From Sphagnum compactum (lineage: Eukaryota > Bryophyta > Sphagnopsida > Sphagnales): DNA of 64,000 nucleotides. The stretch is from the NCBI GenBank assembly GCA_965153455.1, contig OZ234493.1:19086213-19150212 (forward strand). The letters run 5' to 3'. Below the pieces are notes generated by a model. That model searched no databases, was not told the origin of the DNA, and was given only the letters and a program-made list of their open reading frames with translations. Shown here piece after piece: positions 22,615 to 33,000 of this stretch. Within the stretch, counting starts at the first letter, position 1; the number at the start of each line of letters is the position of its first letter. Position numbers and translations under genes: made by a program.

Positions 22615-24682
22615 GAATATCTAGTGCATGATTTAAATCCCAATTGCAATTCCAATAATCCAAACTTGACCATCATTTTTTTTCATGGGATTACTCTTGG
22701 CACGAATGATGCATGGAAGGAAACATGGACAACACGTCCCACCAACAATAGAAAAGAGTGCATATGTTGGCCAAAAAAGTGGCTACCCGAAGACTTGGAC
22801 AACAATGTTCGAATTTTATCATTGTCCTATGATTCTAACATTGTGGCAAGTGTTCACAATGACGTGACTGGAATCGGCAAAAACCTTGTTCAAAGTTTGA
22901 TTAGAAATCCAAGGTATGACCATCTCCTCTATTTATGTACACATTAATTACTTTTCCTTGTGTACATTAATGATAATCGTTTACATCTTTATAATTTCTT
23001 ACATGTTTTGCACGAGTTAATTGTTCATGTGTACCAGTACTGTGATACACACCAACAAGTTTCAATTTACTTGAATTATTAGATTCATGTATGAGAACAT
23101 AAAATGGGGCTTAAAAGAAAATGTTCTTGTTTGAGGATAATAGCAAAGTCTATGTTCATATTATATATTCATGGTACAACTAGTTTGGTTTTTATGGCAA
23201 TTTTTAGTTTGTGTTTTTTGAAGTTTTATCTTTGTTAATGCAATTGAATTGAATTAAATTAAATTAAATTAATACACATGTAGATAAATTTCATTGCAAT
23301 AACTTTTTTTTTTAAACATGTATATTTTTATTTATTTATATTTAAAAATTAAAAATTTCAACCATATTTCCAACATAACACATAAAAGATGAGTTGTACA
23401 TTAACAAAAGAATGTACACACCTACATACTTGTGCACAATAATTGTTTTACCAAAACATGGTTGTCACATTTTCTAGGTAGATTAATGGAATCAATTATG
23501 AACTTATAGCTTAAGTCATGTGTGAATTGGAAAATTGCCCCGAGTATAATAAGATGAATTTGTACATGCTAATACAATGTTGATAATGAAATTTCGGTGC
23601 ATTGTTGAATATTTTGTAGTTATCAATCCCTTTGGGATCGACCGGTGGCATTAGTTGCTTATAGTTTTGGAGGTCTTGTACTAAAAAGCTTAATGGTTGA
23701 AATTCGCAAACGTGAATATCAAAGGCCAAAAAATGATTTGGATAATGAAATACGAAAATGTTGTAAAACATTTTTGAATAATGTCAAAGGTGTAGTATTT
23801 TATGGTGTACCACATTCTGGTGCTAATGAAAATTTATCAAAATATTTCAATTGGCAATGTCAACAAATCAACTCATGCAACAAAGATTTTCCCCCACCTA
23901 GTTTTTCAAGAAATTTAAAACCTTTCAACGAACAAATGGAATCCCTTTCAAAGGAGTTTATAGATGCCGTTCATGAAGACTTCAACATTTATGAATTTGG
24001 CGAAGGATTACCAGTCAACAAGAAGTGGGTAAGATTTTCATTATCTCACATTGAAAGTTATCCAACTTGGTTCATTAGTTGAACATTTTTTGTATTGTCA
24101 AAACTTGTGTGGGATCTTTTACTCAATATTTTTAAATATATCAATGTGGTGAATGGGTCATGTGTTTTATGAACTTTGTTTCATGAATTACTATTGATGG
24201 AAATGAAACGTGATTGATTTCAAACATCAAGAAATGGGTTTAAAATTTCCCTTCATCAAATCAATTCCACATAAATATTTTTAAGGAAAATCATAACATC
24301 GTTAAACCATGTAAGATTCCTGAGATTAATAACCAATAACTTTGTGATGTATTTACATAAGTTGTTTGCCAAAAGGTTGAAGGAAATTACTTATACACAA
24401 TATTTCATTATTATTCAAACATTAATAGTTATTAAGTTATAGTTTCCACCGCCATTTGGTTTATAAGTTAAAGGATAAGTGAATAAACAAATTAATGAAT
24501 TTCATCAATTTAATCTTTTGCACATGCAGGGAATTTTAGTGCCATATGTTTCAGCTACTCGGTTGTCAAACAACAACCATTACAAAATTGAGGATGCTAA
24601 TCACTTGACAATTTGCAAGCCACTAAACAAGGATCATCCAAGTTATTCTTTATTGTTACAATGTTTAATAAAATTTATGCAG
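22615..24682 (+). CDS. Exons 1-3 (as found) of the HNL locus: SERAC1-like alpha/beta-hydrolase domain
   Basis: Exon 22615-22913 encodes LTIIFFHGITLGTNDAWKE, CWPKKWLPEDL and VRILSLSYDS, the oxyanion-side HG motif and the W-P-x-x-W-L-P/R-I-L-S-x-x-Y-D block of SERAC1-type hydrolases. Exon 23620-24028 encodes RPVALVAYSFGGLVLKSL, with the nucleophile Ser in A-Y-S-F-G-G, and VKGVVFYGVPHSGA. Exon 24530-24682 encodes the end of the fold, EDANHLTICKP, whose His fits the catalytic base. Acceptors (tttgcag, ttgtag, atgcag) and the first two donors (AAG|gtatga, TGG|gtaaga) are good. The triad looks intact, so hydrolytic activity is possible; substrates for this class are unknown. The N-terminal exon with the start codon was not found. 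Confidence 0.75.
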
Positions 24683-24684
24683 AT
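24683..24684 (+). other. Apparent mutated splice donor (AT for GT) in the HNL locus
   Basis: The exon ending at 24682 (ATG CAG) is in phase 0 and the NB-ARC exon at 24850 starts in phase 0 after ttttgacag. The dinucleotide at the boundary is AT within CAGATAAAA, one G-to-A change from a consensus CAGGTAAAA. No other donor in the next 60 bases gives the right phase. Read-through reaches a stop at 24728-24730. Confidence 0.5.
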
Positions 24685-24849
24685 AAAAACATCAAATCTA
24701 ATTTTTTTGATTTCCTATATGTTCATGTAATTTGAAACATATTAGGTCATAGCATACTTGATGTGTATCGCATATGGAATATCATATATATTAGTTATCA
24801 AATAAGAAATATAACATATAAATGACCTATATTTTGTGAATTTTGACAG

Positions 24850-25908
24850 AAAAATATAGAGCTTCCACCTTTGCCATGTCATGAGGTGGCGTTGATTGAT
24901 AAAGCCAACGACATAAACATGTTGTTACAAAAAGAATCTATTGTTGGTTTGCTTGGAATGGGTGGGATTGGGAAAACCACATTGTGCAAAAAATTCTATC
25001 ATTTATTCCACAACCAATATGATGAATCTAGTTTTTTAGAGGATGTGAGTTCAAAGGACAATATCAATGATGTCATCAAACAACTCCTACATGATTTGTG
25101 TGGCGAAAGGTTATGCAAAGAGGAAAATGTGAATAAAGAACACCTCGACAAAATTAAGCAATGTATGATATCGAAGAAAGTGTTAGTGGTGGTGGATAAT
25201 GTTGGTAAGGCGAAACACTTTACATCTTTGCCAATTCTCATTGATAAGGCTACCAAGAATCTAGCTTCTAAAAGCAAAGTACTTGTGAATTGTCGAAATT
25301 GGCAAATTCTAAATTCTCATGTAAATGAGGATGGAAAAATGGTCATGAAACCTTTAAAGAAAGAGCAAGCAAGGGAACTTTTTATGTTCCATGCATTTGG
25401 TAATGCAAATCATGTTCCAACAAAAGATTTCAACGACATATGTATGAAAAGTATAAAAGTTTGTGGGGGGCTCCCTTTAAGTCTTAAAGTATTGGGTTCT
25501 TCTTTATACAATACTAAAGAATTAGAAATTTGGAAAGGTGCATTGAGCACATTGAAAAGTGGGCAAAGTTTGACAGGGGGCGATGATAATGAAGAGCTTT
25601 GGAGTACATTGAGGATTTCTTATGACCCTTTGGATAAAGAACATAAAAATATGTTTTTAGATATTGCTTGTTTTTTCGATGGTTTAAAAATCAGTACGAT
25701 TTGTCGAGCGTGGAGTGGAGATTATTCCCACCCAAAATTTGGATTAAGAAAGTTACAAGAGAGATCTTTAATCAAAGAGGCAGAGGGTGGAATCTTGTAC
25801 ATACATGACCAATAACGAGACATGGGTCGAAAAATTGCAACGGAATTACCAATTATGAATCGATTTGTATGGAAATCAAATCAATCAAATTATTTTTTAA
25901 AAAAGGAG
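24850..25908 (+). CDS. NB-ARC exon of the HNL locus, with internal stop
   Basis: The exon encodes the nucleotide-binding switch of the receptor. Motifs in order: P-loop GMGGIGKTTL (about 24955-24985), kinase-2 VLVVVDNV (about 25180-25203), an RNBS-B-like VLVNCRNW, GLPL within CGGLPLSLKVLGSSL (about 25465-25510), RNBS-D MFLDIACFFDG (about 25650-25683), and the MHD-region LYIHDQ. The RNBS-D form and kinase-2 ending in D-N are closer to TIR-type than CC-type NLRs. The frame meets TAA at 25813-25815; reading past it gives RDMGRKIATE, the expected continuation, up to a good donor GGAG|gttgtc at 25908. If translated, the product would end just before the ARC2-LRR junction. Confidence 0.85.
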
Positions 25909-26096
25909 GTTGTCATTCTATTATTTCAATCCTATAATTTTATTTCAATTTCTTATGATTTTTTTTTATGTGCAAAACCAAATGTTTTAGTTTTGAATTT
26001 TGATTTTATAAATACATGTTTTTCCAATAAATTTTGGCATTAGGATGAAATGTTATTTTTCATTGATAATCCTTTTGTTTTCATTTCATGTGATAG

Positions 26097-28460
26097 GTGG
26101 TGGAACATTTACACGGCATTTCGTTGAAAAAGTGTGACAATTTGCCTTTGTTGTCCGAATTTGACTTGAAGGGATTTTGCAACCTTAGGTTGGTTGACCT
26201 AACAGAAGCTTCACCAACTATTGTGGAACATTTTATCCAACAACGAAATTTGAGTAATGTTAAATGGGTATGCCTCAAAAAATGCATGATGCAAAAATTG
26301 CCAAGTAATTTATTTTCTTGTTCACAACTTCGAATGCTGGATTTGGCACAATGCGAAAAATTGGAAGAACTACCTTCATCTATTCACCAATTGAATGCAC
26401 TCCAAGAGTTTGATTTGTCATGGTGTTCCAACTTGAAAAAACTACCTTCATCTATTGGCCAATTGACTACACTCCAAACATTTGATTTGTCAAGGTGTTT
26501 CAACTTGAAGGAATTATCTTCATCTATTGGCCAATTTAATGGACTCCAAGAGCTTCGTTTGCAAGGGTGTTCCAAGTTGGAAAAACTACCTTCATCTATT
26601 GGTCAATTGAATGCACTCCAAGAGCTTGATTTGTCAGGGTGTTCCAACTTGAAGGAATTACCTCCATCTATTGGCCAATTGAATGCACTCCGAAAGGTTG
26701 ATTTGTCATGGTGTTCCAACTTGAAAGAACTACCTCCATCTATTGGCCAATTGACTACACTCCAAATGTTTGATTTGTCAAGGTGTTCCAATTTGAAGGA
26801 ACTACCTCCATCTATTGGCCAACTGAATGCAGTCCAAAAGTTTTGTTTGCGAAGGTGTTTCAAGTTGGAAAAACTACCTTCATCTATTGGTCAATTGAAT
26901 GCACTCCAAGAACTTGATTTGTGTGATTGTTCGAACTTGGAAGGACTACCTTCATCTATTGGCCAATTGATTATGCTCCAAACGTTTGATTTGTCAAGGT
27001 GTTCCAACTTGAAAGAACTACCTTTATCTATTGGTCAATTGGATGCACTCCAAGGGCTTGCTTTGTGTGAATGTTCGAATTTGGAAGGACTACCTTCATC
27101 TATTGGCCAATTGATTACACTCCAAATATTTGATTTGTCAAGGTGTTCCAATTTGAAGGAACTACCTCTATCTATTGGCCAATTGATTACACTCCAAATA
27201 TTTGATTTGTCAAGGTGTTCCAATTTGAAGGAACTACCTCCATCTATTGGCCAATTGAATGCACTCCAAAAGCTTAATTTGCGAGAGTGTTCTAAGTTAA
27301 AAGAACTACCTTCATCTATTGGCCAATTGAATGCACTCCAAAAGCTTGATTTGTCATGGTGTTCCAAGTTGAAAGAACTACCTTCATCTATTGGCCAATT
27401 GAATGCACTCCAAATGCTTGATTTGTCATTGTGTTCCGAGTTGAAAGAACTACCTTCATCTATTGGTCAATTGAATGCACTCCAACATCTTGATTTGTCA
27501 TGGTGTTCCGAATTGAAAGAAGTACCTTCATCTATTGGCCAATTGAATGCACTCCAAATGCTTGATTTGTCATTGTGTTCCGAGTTGAAAGAACTACCTT
27601 CATCTATTGGCCAATTGAATGCACTCCAAAAGCTTAATTTGCAAGAGTGTTCCGAGTTGAAAGAACTACCTTCATCTATTGGCCAATTGAATGCACTCCA
27701 AAAGCTTAATTTGCAAGAGTGTTCCGAGTTGAAAGAACTACCTTCATCTATTGGCCAATTGAATGCACTCCAAAAGCTTAATTTGCGAGAGTGTTCCGAG
27801 TTGAAAGAACTACCTTCATCTATTGGCCAATTGAATGCACTCCAAAAGCTTAATTTGCGAGAGTGTTCTAAGTTAAAAGAACTACCTTCATCTATTGGCC
27901 AATTGAATGCACTCCAAAAGCTTAATTTGCGAGAGTGTTCCGAGTTGAAAGAACTACCTTCATCTATTGGCCAATTGAATGCACTCCAAGAGCTTAATTT
28001 GCAAGAGTGTTCCGAGTTGAAAGAACTACCTTCATCTATTGGCCAATTGAATGCACTCCAAGAGCTTAATTTGCAAGAGTGTTCCGAGTTGAAAGAACTA
28101 CCTTCATCTATTGGCCAATTGAATGCACTCCAAAAGCTTAATTTGCGAGAGTGTTCTAAGTTAAAAGAACTACCTTCATCTATTGGCCAATTGAATGCAC
28201 TCCAAATGCTTGATTTGTCATTGTGTTCCGAGTTGAAAGAACTACCTTCATCTATTGGCCAATTAAATGCACTCCAACAGCTTTATTTGGATGAGTGTTT
28301 CGGCTTGAAAAAACTACCTTTATCTATTGGTCAATTGAATGCACTCAAAGAGCTTGATTTGCGAGGGTGTTCTGAGTTGAAAGAACTATCTTCATCTATT
28401 GGCCAATTGAATGTATTAACTCCAAATTATTCTCACTACATCAATTGCACCCACTATTAA
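26097..28460 (+). CDS. LRR exon of the HNL locus
   Basis: After the acceptor gtgatag the exon starts VVEHLHGISLKKCDNL and runs 787 residues to TAA at 28458-28460. The first 90 or so residues are divergent LRRs (CSQLRMLDLAQCEKLEEL). Then 28 complete 24-residue repeats of the form LPSSIGQLNALQxLxLxxCSxLKE follow, plus a partial 29th. This repeat type forms the ligand/effector-sensing solenoid in TNL-like receptors. Variation is concentrated at the solvent-exposed positions after LQ and around LxLxxC. The exon ends with an unrelated tail of 14 residues (TPNYSHYINCTHY-like) instead of a post-LRR domain. Because of the upstream stop it is translated only if that stop is bypassed. Confidence 0.85.
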   Translation: MVEHLHGISLKKCDNLPLLSEFDLKGFCNLRLVDLTEASPTIVEHFIQQRNLSNVKWVCLKKCMMQKLPSNLFSCSQLRMLDLAQCEKLEELPSSIHQLNALQEFDLSWCSNLKKLPSSIGQLTTLQTFDLSRCFNLKELSSSIGQFNGLQELRLQGCSKLEKLPSSIGQLNALQELDLSGCSNLKELPPSIGQLNALRKVDLSWCSNLKELPPSIGQLTTLQMFDLSRCSNLKELPPSIGQLNAVQKFCLRRCFKLEKLPSSIGQLNALQELDLCDCSNLEGLPSSIGQLIMLQTFDLSRCSNLKELPLSIGQLDALQGLALCECSNLEGLPSSIGQLITLQIFDLSRCSNLKELPLSIGQLITLQIFDLSRCSNLKELPPSIGQLNALQKLNLRECSKLKELPSSIGQLNALQKLDLSWCSKLKELPSSIGQLNALQMLDLSLCSELKELPSSIGQLNALQHLDLSWCSELKEVPSSIGQLNALQMLDLSLCSELKELPSSIGQLNALQKLNLQECSELKELPSSIGQLNALQKLNLQECSELKELPSSIGQLNALQKLNLRECSELKELPSSIGQLNALQKLNLRECSKLKELPSSIGQLNALQKLNLRECSELKELPSSIGQLNALQELNLQECSELKELPSSIGQLNALQELNLQECSELKELPSSIGQLNALQKLNLRECSKLKELPSSIGQLNALQMLDLSLCSELKELPSSIGQLNALQQLYLDECFGLKKLPLSIGQLNALKELDLRGCSELKELSSSIGQLNVLTPNYSHYINCTHY
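26370..28420 (+). repeat. Coding tandem array, 28.4 copies of a 72-bp LRR unit
   Basis: Units begin with CTACCTTCATCTATTGGCC and fall at exact 72-bp steps from 26370 to 28386 with no indel in 28 units. The first 12 units differ substantially. Units 13-26 are almost identical, and types recur in blocks (for example the MLDLSLC form in units 15, 17 and 26, and identical neighbours 18/19 and 23/24), which suggests recent unequal exchange or gene conversion. Confidence 0.95.
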
Positions 28461-29349
28461 AACTAATTAAAAACACTTTTATGTGAGGTTTCAAACTCTT
28501 ACCAAGGCCAACATAGTCAAGAACAGAAATATTGGTAAAAGTCATGTTATTGCAATAGAAATATCAGTATGGTAAAGGTAGCAACCATGGTAAGTTCAAA
28601 TATTTTATTCGGGCAAAATGTGCAAAGGAGAGGTATATTCGAAGGGTCATACTAGGCTTTACATGTACCAAATATAATTATTCTTGTCATTACCACATAT
28701 CAGGGTATAACCTATAAGATGATCCTAAACACCCCCAAAATGACAAGAAATATATTTTCCAAAATTAACCCCCCAAAAAAATCCCAAGGTTAAAGTCAGA
28801 AATCATAAGGTTAACCCCTACTACAAAATCTACCTACTTTGTAACCCTTGTCTTGCTAGAATGTACATACCCTAGCTCATATTCATTGTATGATACCCAT
28901 GTACTAACTTGTCTTTAGCCAAATGATATATTTAGCCAACTAAGCGTTAACTAACATATCTTATGAGCTAGAACTTTCCATTTGCCTCTAATTCAAGCAT
29001 CATATTCAGGGTTTTCATTTTAATTTGAATTTGACAACTGCGGGTTGTGCATGACAAGTGTACAATAATTATGGTGATTTTTGGTGACTATATATATAAA
29101 TTTTTTTAAATTTTTTTAATTTAAAAAAAATTAAACTTATTTTATTTTATTGGCAATTTTGTTCCCCAAAAACAGGGAATCACTCACCGATACTGGTATG
29201 TAGCAATGTTGATCAATTATGGTGTTTTAGACTTCACCCTCATGATCCCATCATAAATTTCTTTTGGAAATGTTCTAACAGAAGGATATGATTTGCCAAC
29301 CCAAATACCTCACAAACTTGAAAAAAAGAACACTACCTGGACCCAATGT
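28461..29349. other. Intergenic DNA after the HNL locus
   Basis: No gene is seen. A poly(A/T) stretch lies at about 29095-29160 and there is no recognisable post-LRR exon. The DNA separates the plus-strand HNL locus from the converging minus-strand fibrillin gene. Confidence 0.5.
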
Positions 29350-29625
29350 TTTTCAGGGAATTTTTCTATGTAGCCAAAGTGGCTATCCTCTATAGGGAGC
29401 TGTTGAAAATATGGCAATCATCTCTAGGAAATTTTTGGCAAAATCTGGCTAAAAAGCCAGATATGAAGCACAAATCTTGAATCATCCTTCTACATTTTTT
29501 TGCTACATATTCAGAACCAAATGTAAAAACCAAGTGTATTTTCACCTTTTTACTCACTTTTGGCAATTGAAACTTTTAAAAATTATTCCATTTTCTAAAT
29601 TTGAATTTTGGCAAAGCTTCACCAG
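29350..29625. repeat. Copy of the dispersed TAGCCAAA repeat family
   Basis: It starts with gtagccaaagtggctatcct (29370-29389), then ggcaatcatctctaggaa, aaaatctggctaaaaagcca and caaatcttgaatcatccttctac. Read in the opposite direction it matches the copy at 56765-57075, showing that copies occur in both orientations. Confidence 0.6.
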
Positions 29626-30097
29626 TGAAAATTAGGCTGCTTGAAACCATATACAAAGACCAGATTGCAATGAAAGTTTTTTAAAAGTAACCATTTTCTA
29701 CAACATGATGGAAGAAAGAAAATGAGCACTCTCACATTGTCGTGCAAAACACCAACATAAACACCTTTTGTACTTTGAAAGGCGTAATGGATACATGTAC
29801 AAATCAAAGGGTAGAAGAAAGGAGCTATGATTAATACTACATGAAAGGATTACGAGAATTTTTTTTGACTTACAGAAAGGTCACATTCTCCCATGACTTT
29901 AAAATCACCAACTTTTGTTCACTTCTCCTCTTGCTCCATGCATTTTTAGTTTACTGTTTCAAGAATGAGACCCAAGGGACATGTATCAAAGCTTCAGCCA
30001 TGTGCCTGTGTGGGTAAATAACTCTCCCCGTTGATGTTTGTTCGTTACCTTTTGGTTACAATAAATTGATCCAATATACATTTGAAGAGAGGTCTTC

Positions 30098-33000
30098 CTA
30101 ATAGGATTGTGTTCGGCTAAAGATGAAAACACCTCCACTACCAAGTGCCCGTCCCAAAAGCATGTTGTTGTCAAGAAATGTAAGATAATATCGTAGTCCA
30201 ATTGGTGCCCTACAAGAATACATTCTAGATGTTAGAACCCGCCTCTATGTATCTACTAAACTTCATTCTTAACAGCAAGTGAATTGCTCTCACAATGATC
30301 ACTTTGTCACCTTCAAGTGGCTTCAGATGTTCTTAGTGTCTCCAGAAAACTGTGATCAGAAGTAGCAATTCTTTGTTAACATTGTTGAGAATTTCTTCTT
30401 ATGATTTTGCTAGCTATGTGAAAGTTTCACCGCTATCTTCAACACTCCACAACATAAGGTTTCACATAGTAATGACAGTAAAGAAGCGTTTTCCTTTACA
30501 ACTGCTTTAATATGATGTTTCCTTGCAAGCTTTACAATGGGTTACCTTTCGGTGCTTTGAATTTGTCGTCCAGCAAGGGGCACCCGCACATCTAAACTCC
30601 TAAGAAATTGCAATATCTTGAAAATAATAAACAGACACAAAACAGTCACTGATAAGTTCCTGTGTCAATGTATCTCAAATGCATTGCATTTCAGACTTGC
30701 ATGTGTGCAGCAACCCATGTTCTTTCCAGTTTCCTTCACATTTTCTGCACTTTTATACACTTCTGAGTTTCATTAGCCTGAACCCTAAAACACAACTACA
30801 AAATTGAAAGATATATGAGACCTTGTGTTATGACAAAAGAATTAGAGTGTGGTGGATCTGTGAACCAAGCGTGTGCTCATGCTGTGACCAGAAATGCAGA
30901 AACTATTCTCGCCAAAGACAAGTCAATGAAATCTGCAAAACTCACCTGTAAGTTTAGAAATGTGCGGGGAAGAAAGGCAGGTGCAAGAAAGGCTTGCAAG
31001 TCAGCACTGATTTCAACCTCACCAACTCTTGCCTGGAATTTCATGACAACCCAATACGTCAATAACAAGCACCAACCCAATTACACAGAGAAGCTTCAGA
31101 GGACCTCTAGTTGACAACCTGTTGATCGATATGTCACAGGTTGTCCCTCCAATATAGAAATTGACCTTTGAAAGCATGGATAGAGTTCTCATAGAGAAAC
31201 CTTTGTATTTGTTCTTGTGCAGAGCCTGAGCACAAAAGAACATATCTCTCACAAAAGAACATGTGCTGTTTTTCTTTACAGAAAGAATTTTTTTGATTTC
31301 ATTGTGTATTCACAGTCTATTGCTCAAAAGGCAGTGTTGTGTTGAGACAAAAAATGTGAATGAAAATAGGGATCAAGGAAATCAGACAAACTTCTTGGAA
31401 TTGAAGAACAATGCTGCGTGAACTTGCTACTGAGAATTGGGCCGTCACGATTAGTGTTGCTCCTTCATTCTCCTGTAACAAAGAAAATCCACATCTCATG
31501 ATCCCAATCATGCAAGGATTGCCCCTAAAGATCATTCCACACACATATATGTATGTGGCTTTGATTGAAAAATCAAGCCAATTTCATGCAACACAGCTTC
31601 TTCTTCTGTTTACAAAAACCTCTTCATTTCCAAACAAATCACATACAACATCTCTAACCCTGGAAGCTTCTTCAACATCTTTTGGAAAATCACAAGAGGA
31701 ATCTCAGTACTCATGCAAGCACAAAACACAGTAGAGACCAATGAAGATAAAAGGGATTTACAACTGATTGTTGATGCAGACGTACAAGAAGGGACTCATT
31801 CACCTGTAAGAGGCCAGGAATACTCCACCGAACAATGTTTTTCACTGTCCCGCCTTGAGTACTTCCCCGGCACATAAATTGCTGGTACACTTGTCCTACC
31901 TGATAGATACAATTCCCCAACTTTCAAACTCCAGGCTTTTGAAGCTCAACCCATGTTGTCTGTCTGTCAGGGAACCCTCTGAACATGTGTTAACTCTAGA
32001 AATATTCTAGCTCCAAGGTTAACCAAAACCTGAAAGCTGTGACAGAAAACCTTCTCAGAAGATCTCTTTAAGATTGTTGAATAATTCTTCAGCTATTGTA
32101 AGACCCAAAATCTAGATCAACTGTTTCCTAGCTCCTCAAGATCTGAACCCCAATCTGTTTGTAATGTGCAGCACCCAGAAGCTTGATCTTTGCGGTACCT
32201 CAGCCAATTGCATGAGGAAAAATTCCTCTTCAACTTTGTTTCTGAGAAACTGAAGGAAGTGAGAGAGATATGTTGAGAGAGTGAGAGACAGACAGATAGA
32301 CAGACAGAAAGGTGTGGGGATGTGAGTGAAAAACCTGAAGGAATGGGAGTTGAGAGGCCTGTAAGAGGGAGATGACATCAGGGGCAGTAGTGTACTGAAG
32401 GAGCCAAGTCCCATCAAGGTGCTCAAGGTTCAAAGGCAACCCTGCATCAAACTTCTCCAACTCCACCTGCCTTCCCCTTATCCCTCATCAGCTTGCTTCT
32501 TCAGCTTCAAAACAGATGTCTGCTTTGTTGAAAAAAAACTGTTCAGGAATATGACAGACAAAATGGCTTGCTTGGCAATGGATGATGCAACCAGATAAAT
32601 GGGCCAGAAAATTTGTTGATAATCAGAAGAACAGTTGCTCTTCAACAAGGATCATGTGGAACAGAAACAAGAGTTTGTGTTTTTTAACATTGCATTGCAG
32701 TGCAGCATACCATAGCTTCTTCGATGATGGCTCGTTTCTCAATCAAGGCACTGGAGCCCCGGTCTGTATCCAAAACTGATTGCAGAAGCTCCATTTTAGC
32801 TCTCTCAATCATCTCTTGATTCATCTGTGCTCTTCCTCTTTCCTATATCCATTGCAATCCTCAACTGCTCATCATATATCTATGCTCAAATACACAAATC
32901 TCACTCAAATCTCTCTCTGCAAGGGATCATCACCAATGCACAAATCTCTCTCAAATCTCACCCTTCAAGGATGATCACCCAATGCATAAAATCTGTCAAA

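Larger units (their letters stand above)
22615..28460 (+). pseudogene. Alpha/beta-hydrolase-NB-ARC-LRR (HNL) immune receptor, probably inactivated
   Basis: Five exons with consistent phases can be traced: 22615-22913, 23620-24028, 24530-24682, 24850-25908 and 26097-28460. They encode about 1,427 residues plus an unfound N-terminus. The order is SERAC1-like hydrolase, NB-ARC with TNL-type motifs, then LRR. Hydrolase-NLRs are described from bryophytes; they are intracellular receptors thought to sense pathogen effectors and switch on ADP/ATP exchange. Three lesions are visible. A TAA at 25813-25815 lies between IHDQ and RDMGR, where a Leu codon is expected. The donor after 24682 reads CAG|ATAAAA. 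The end after the last LRR is abrupt. A short hydrolase-NB product, or read-through, cannot be excluded, and sequencing error at the TAA is possible. Confidence 0.8.

Noticed and set aside
26384-27367. Antisense open frames opposite the LRR array
   Set aside because: They mirror the 72-bp repeat, which is a multiple of three, so one antisense frame stays open by repetition alone.
26370-28420. CRISPR-like repeat array
   Set aside because: Regular 72-bp repeats are coding LRR units without spacers, in a plant genome.
30815-31114. Plus-strand 99-codon frame over the fibrillin gene
   Set aside because: It lies opposite the fibrillin exon 31032-30946, whose protein is conserved; the plus frame is a shadow.
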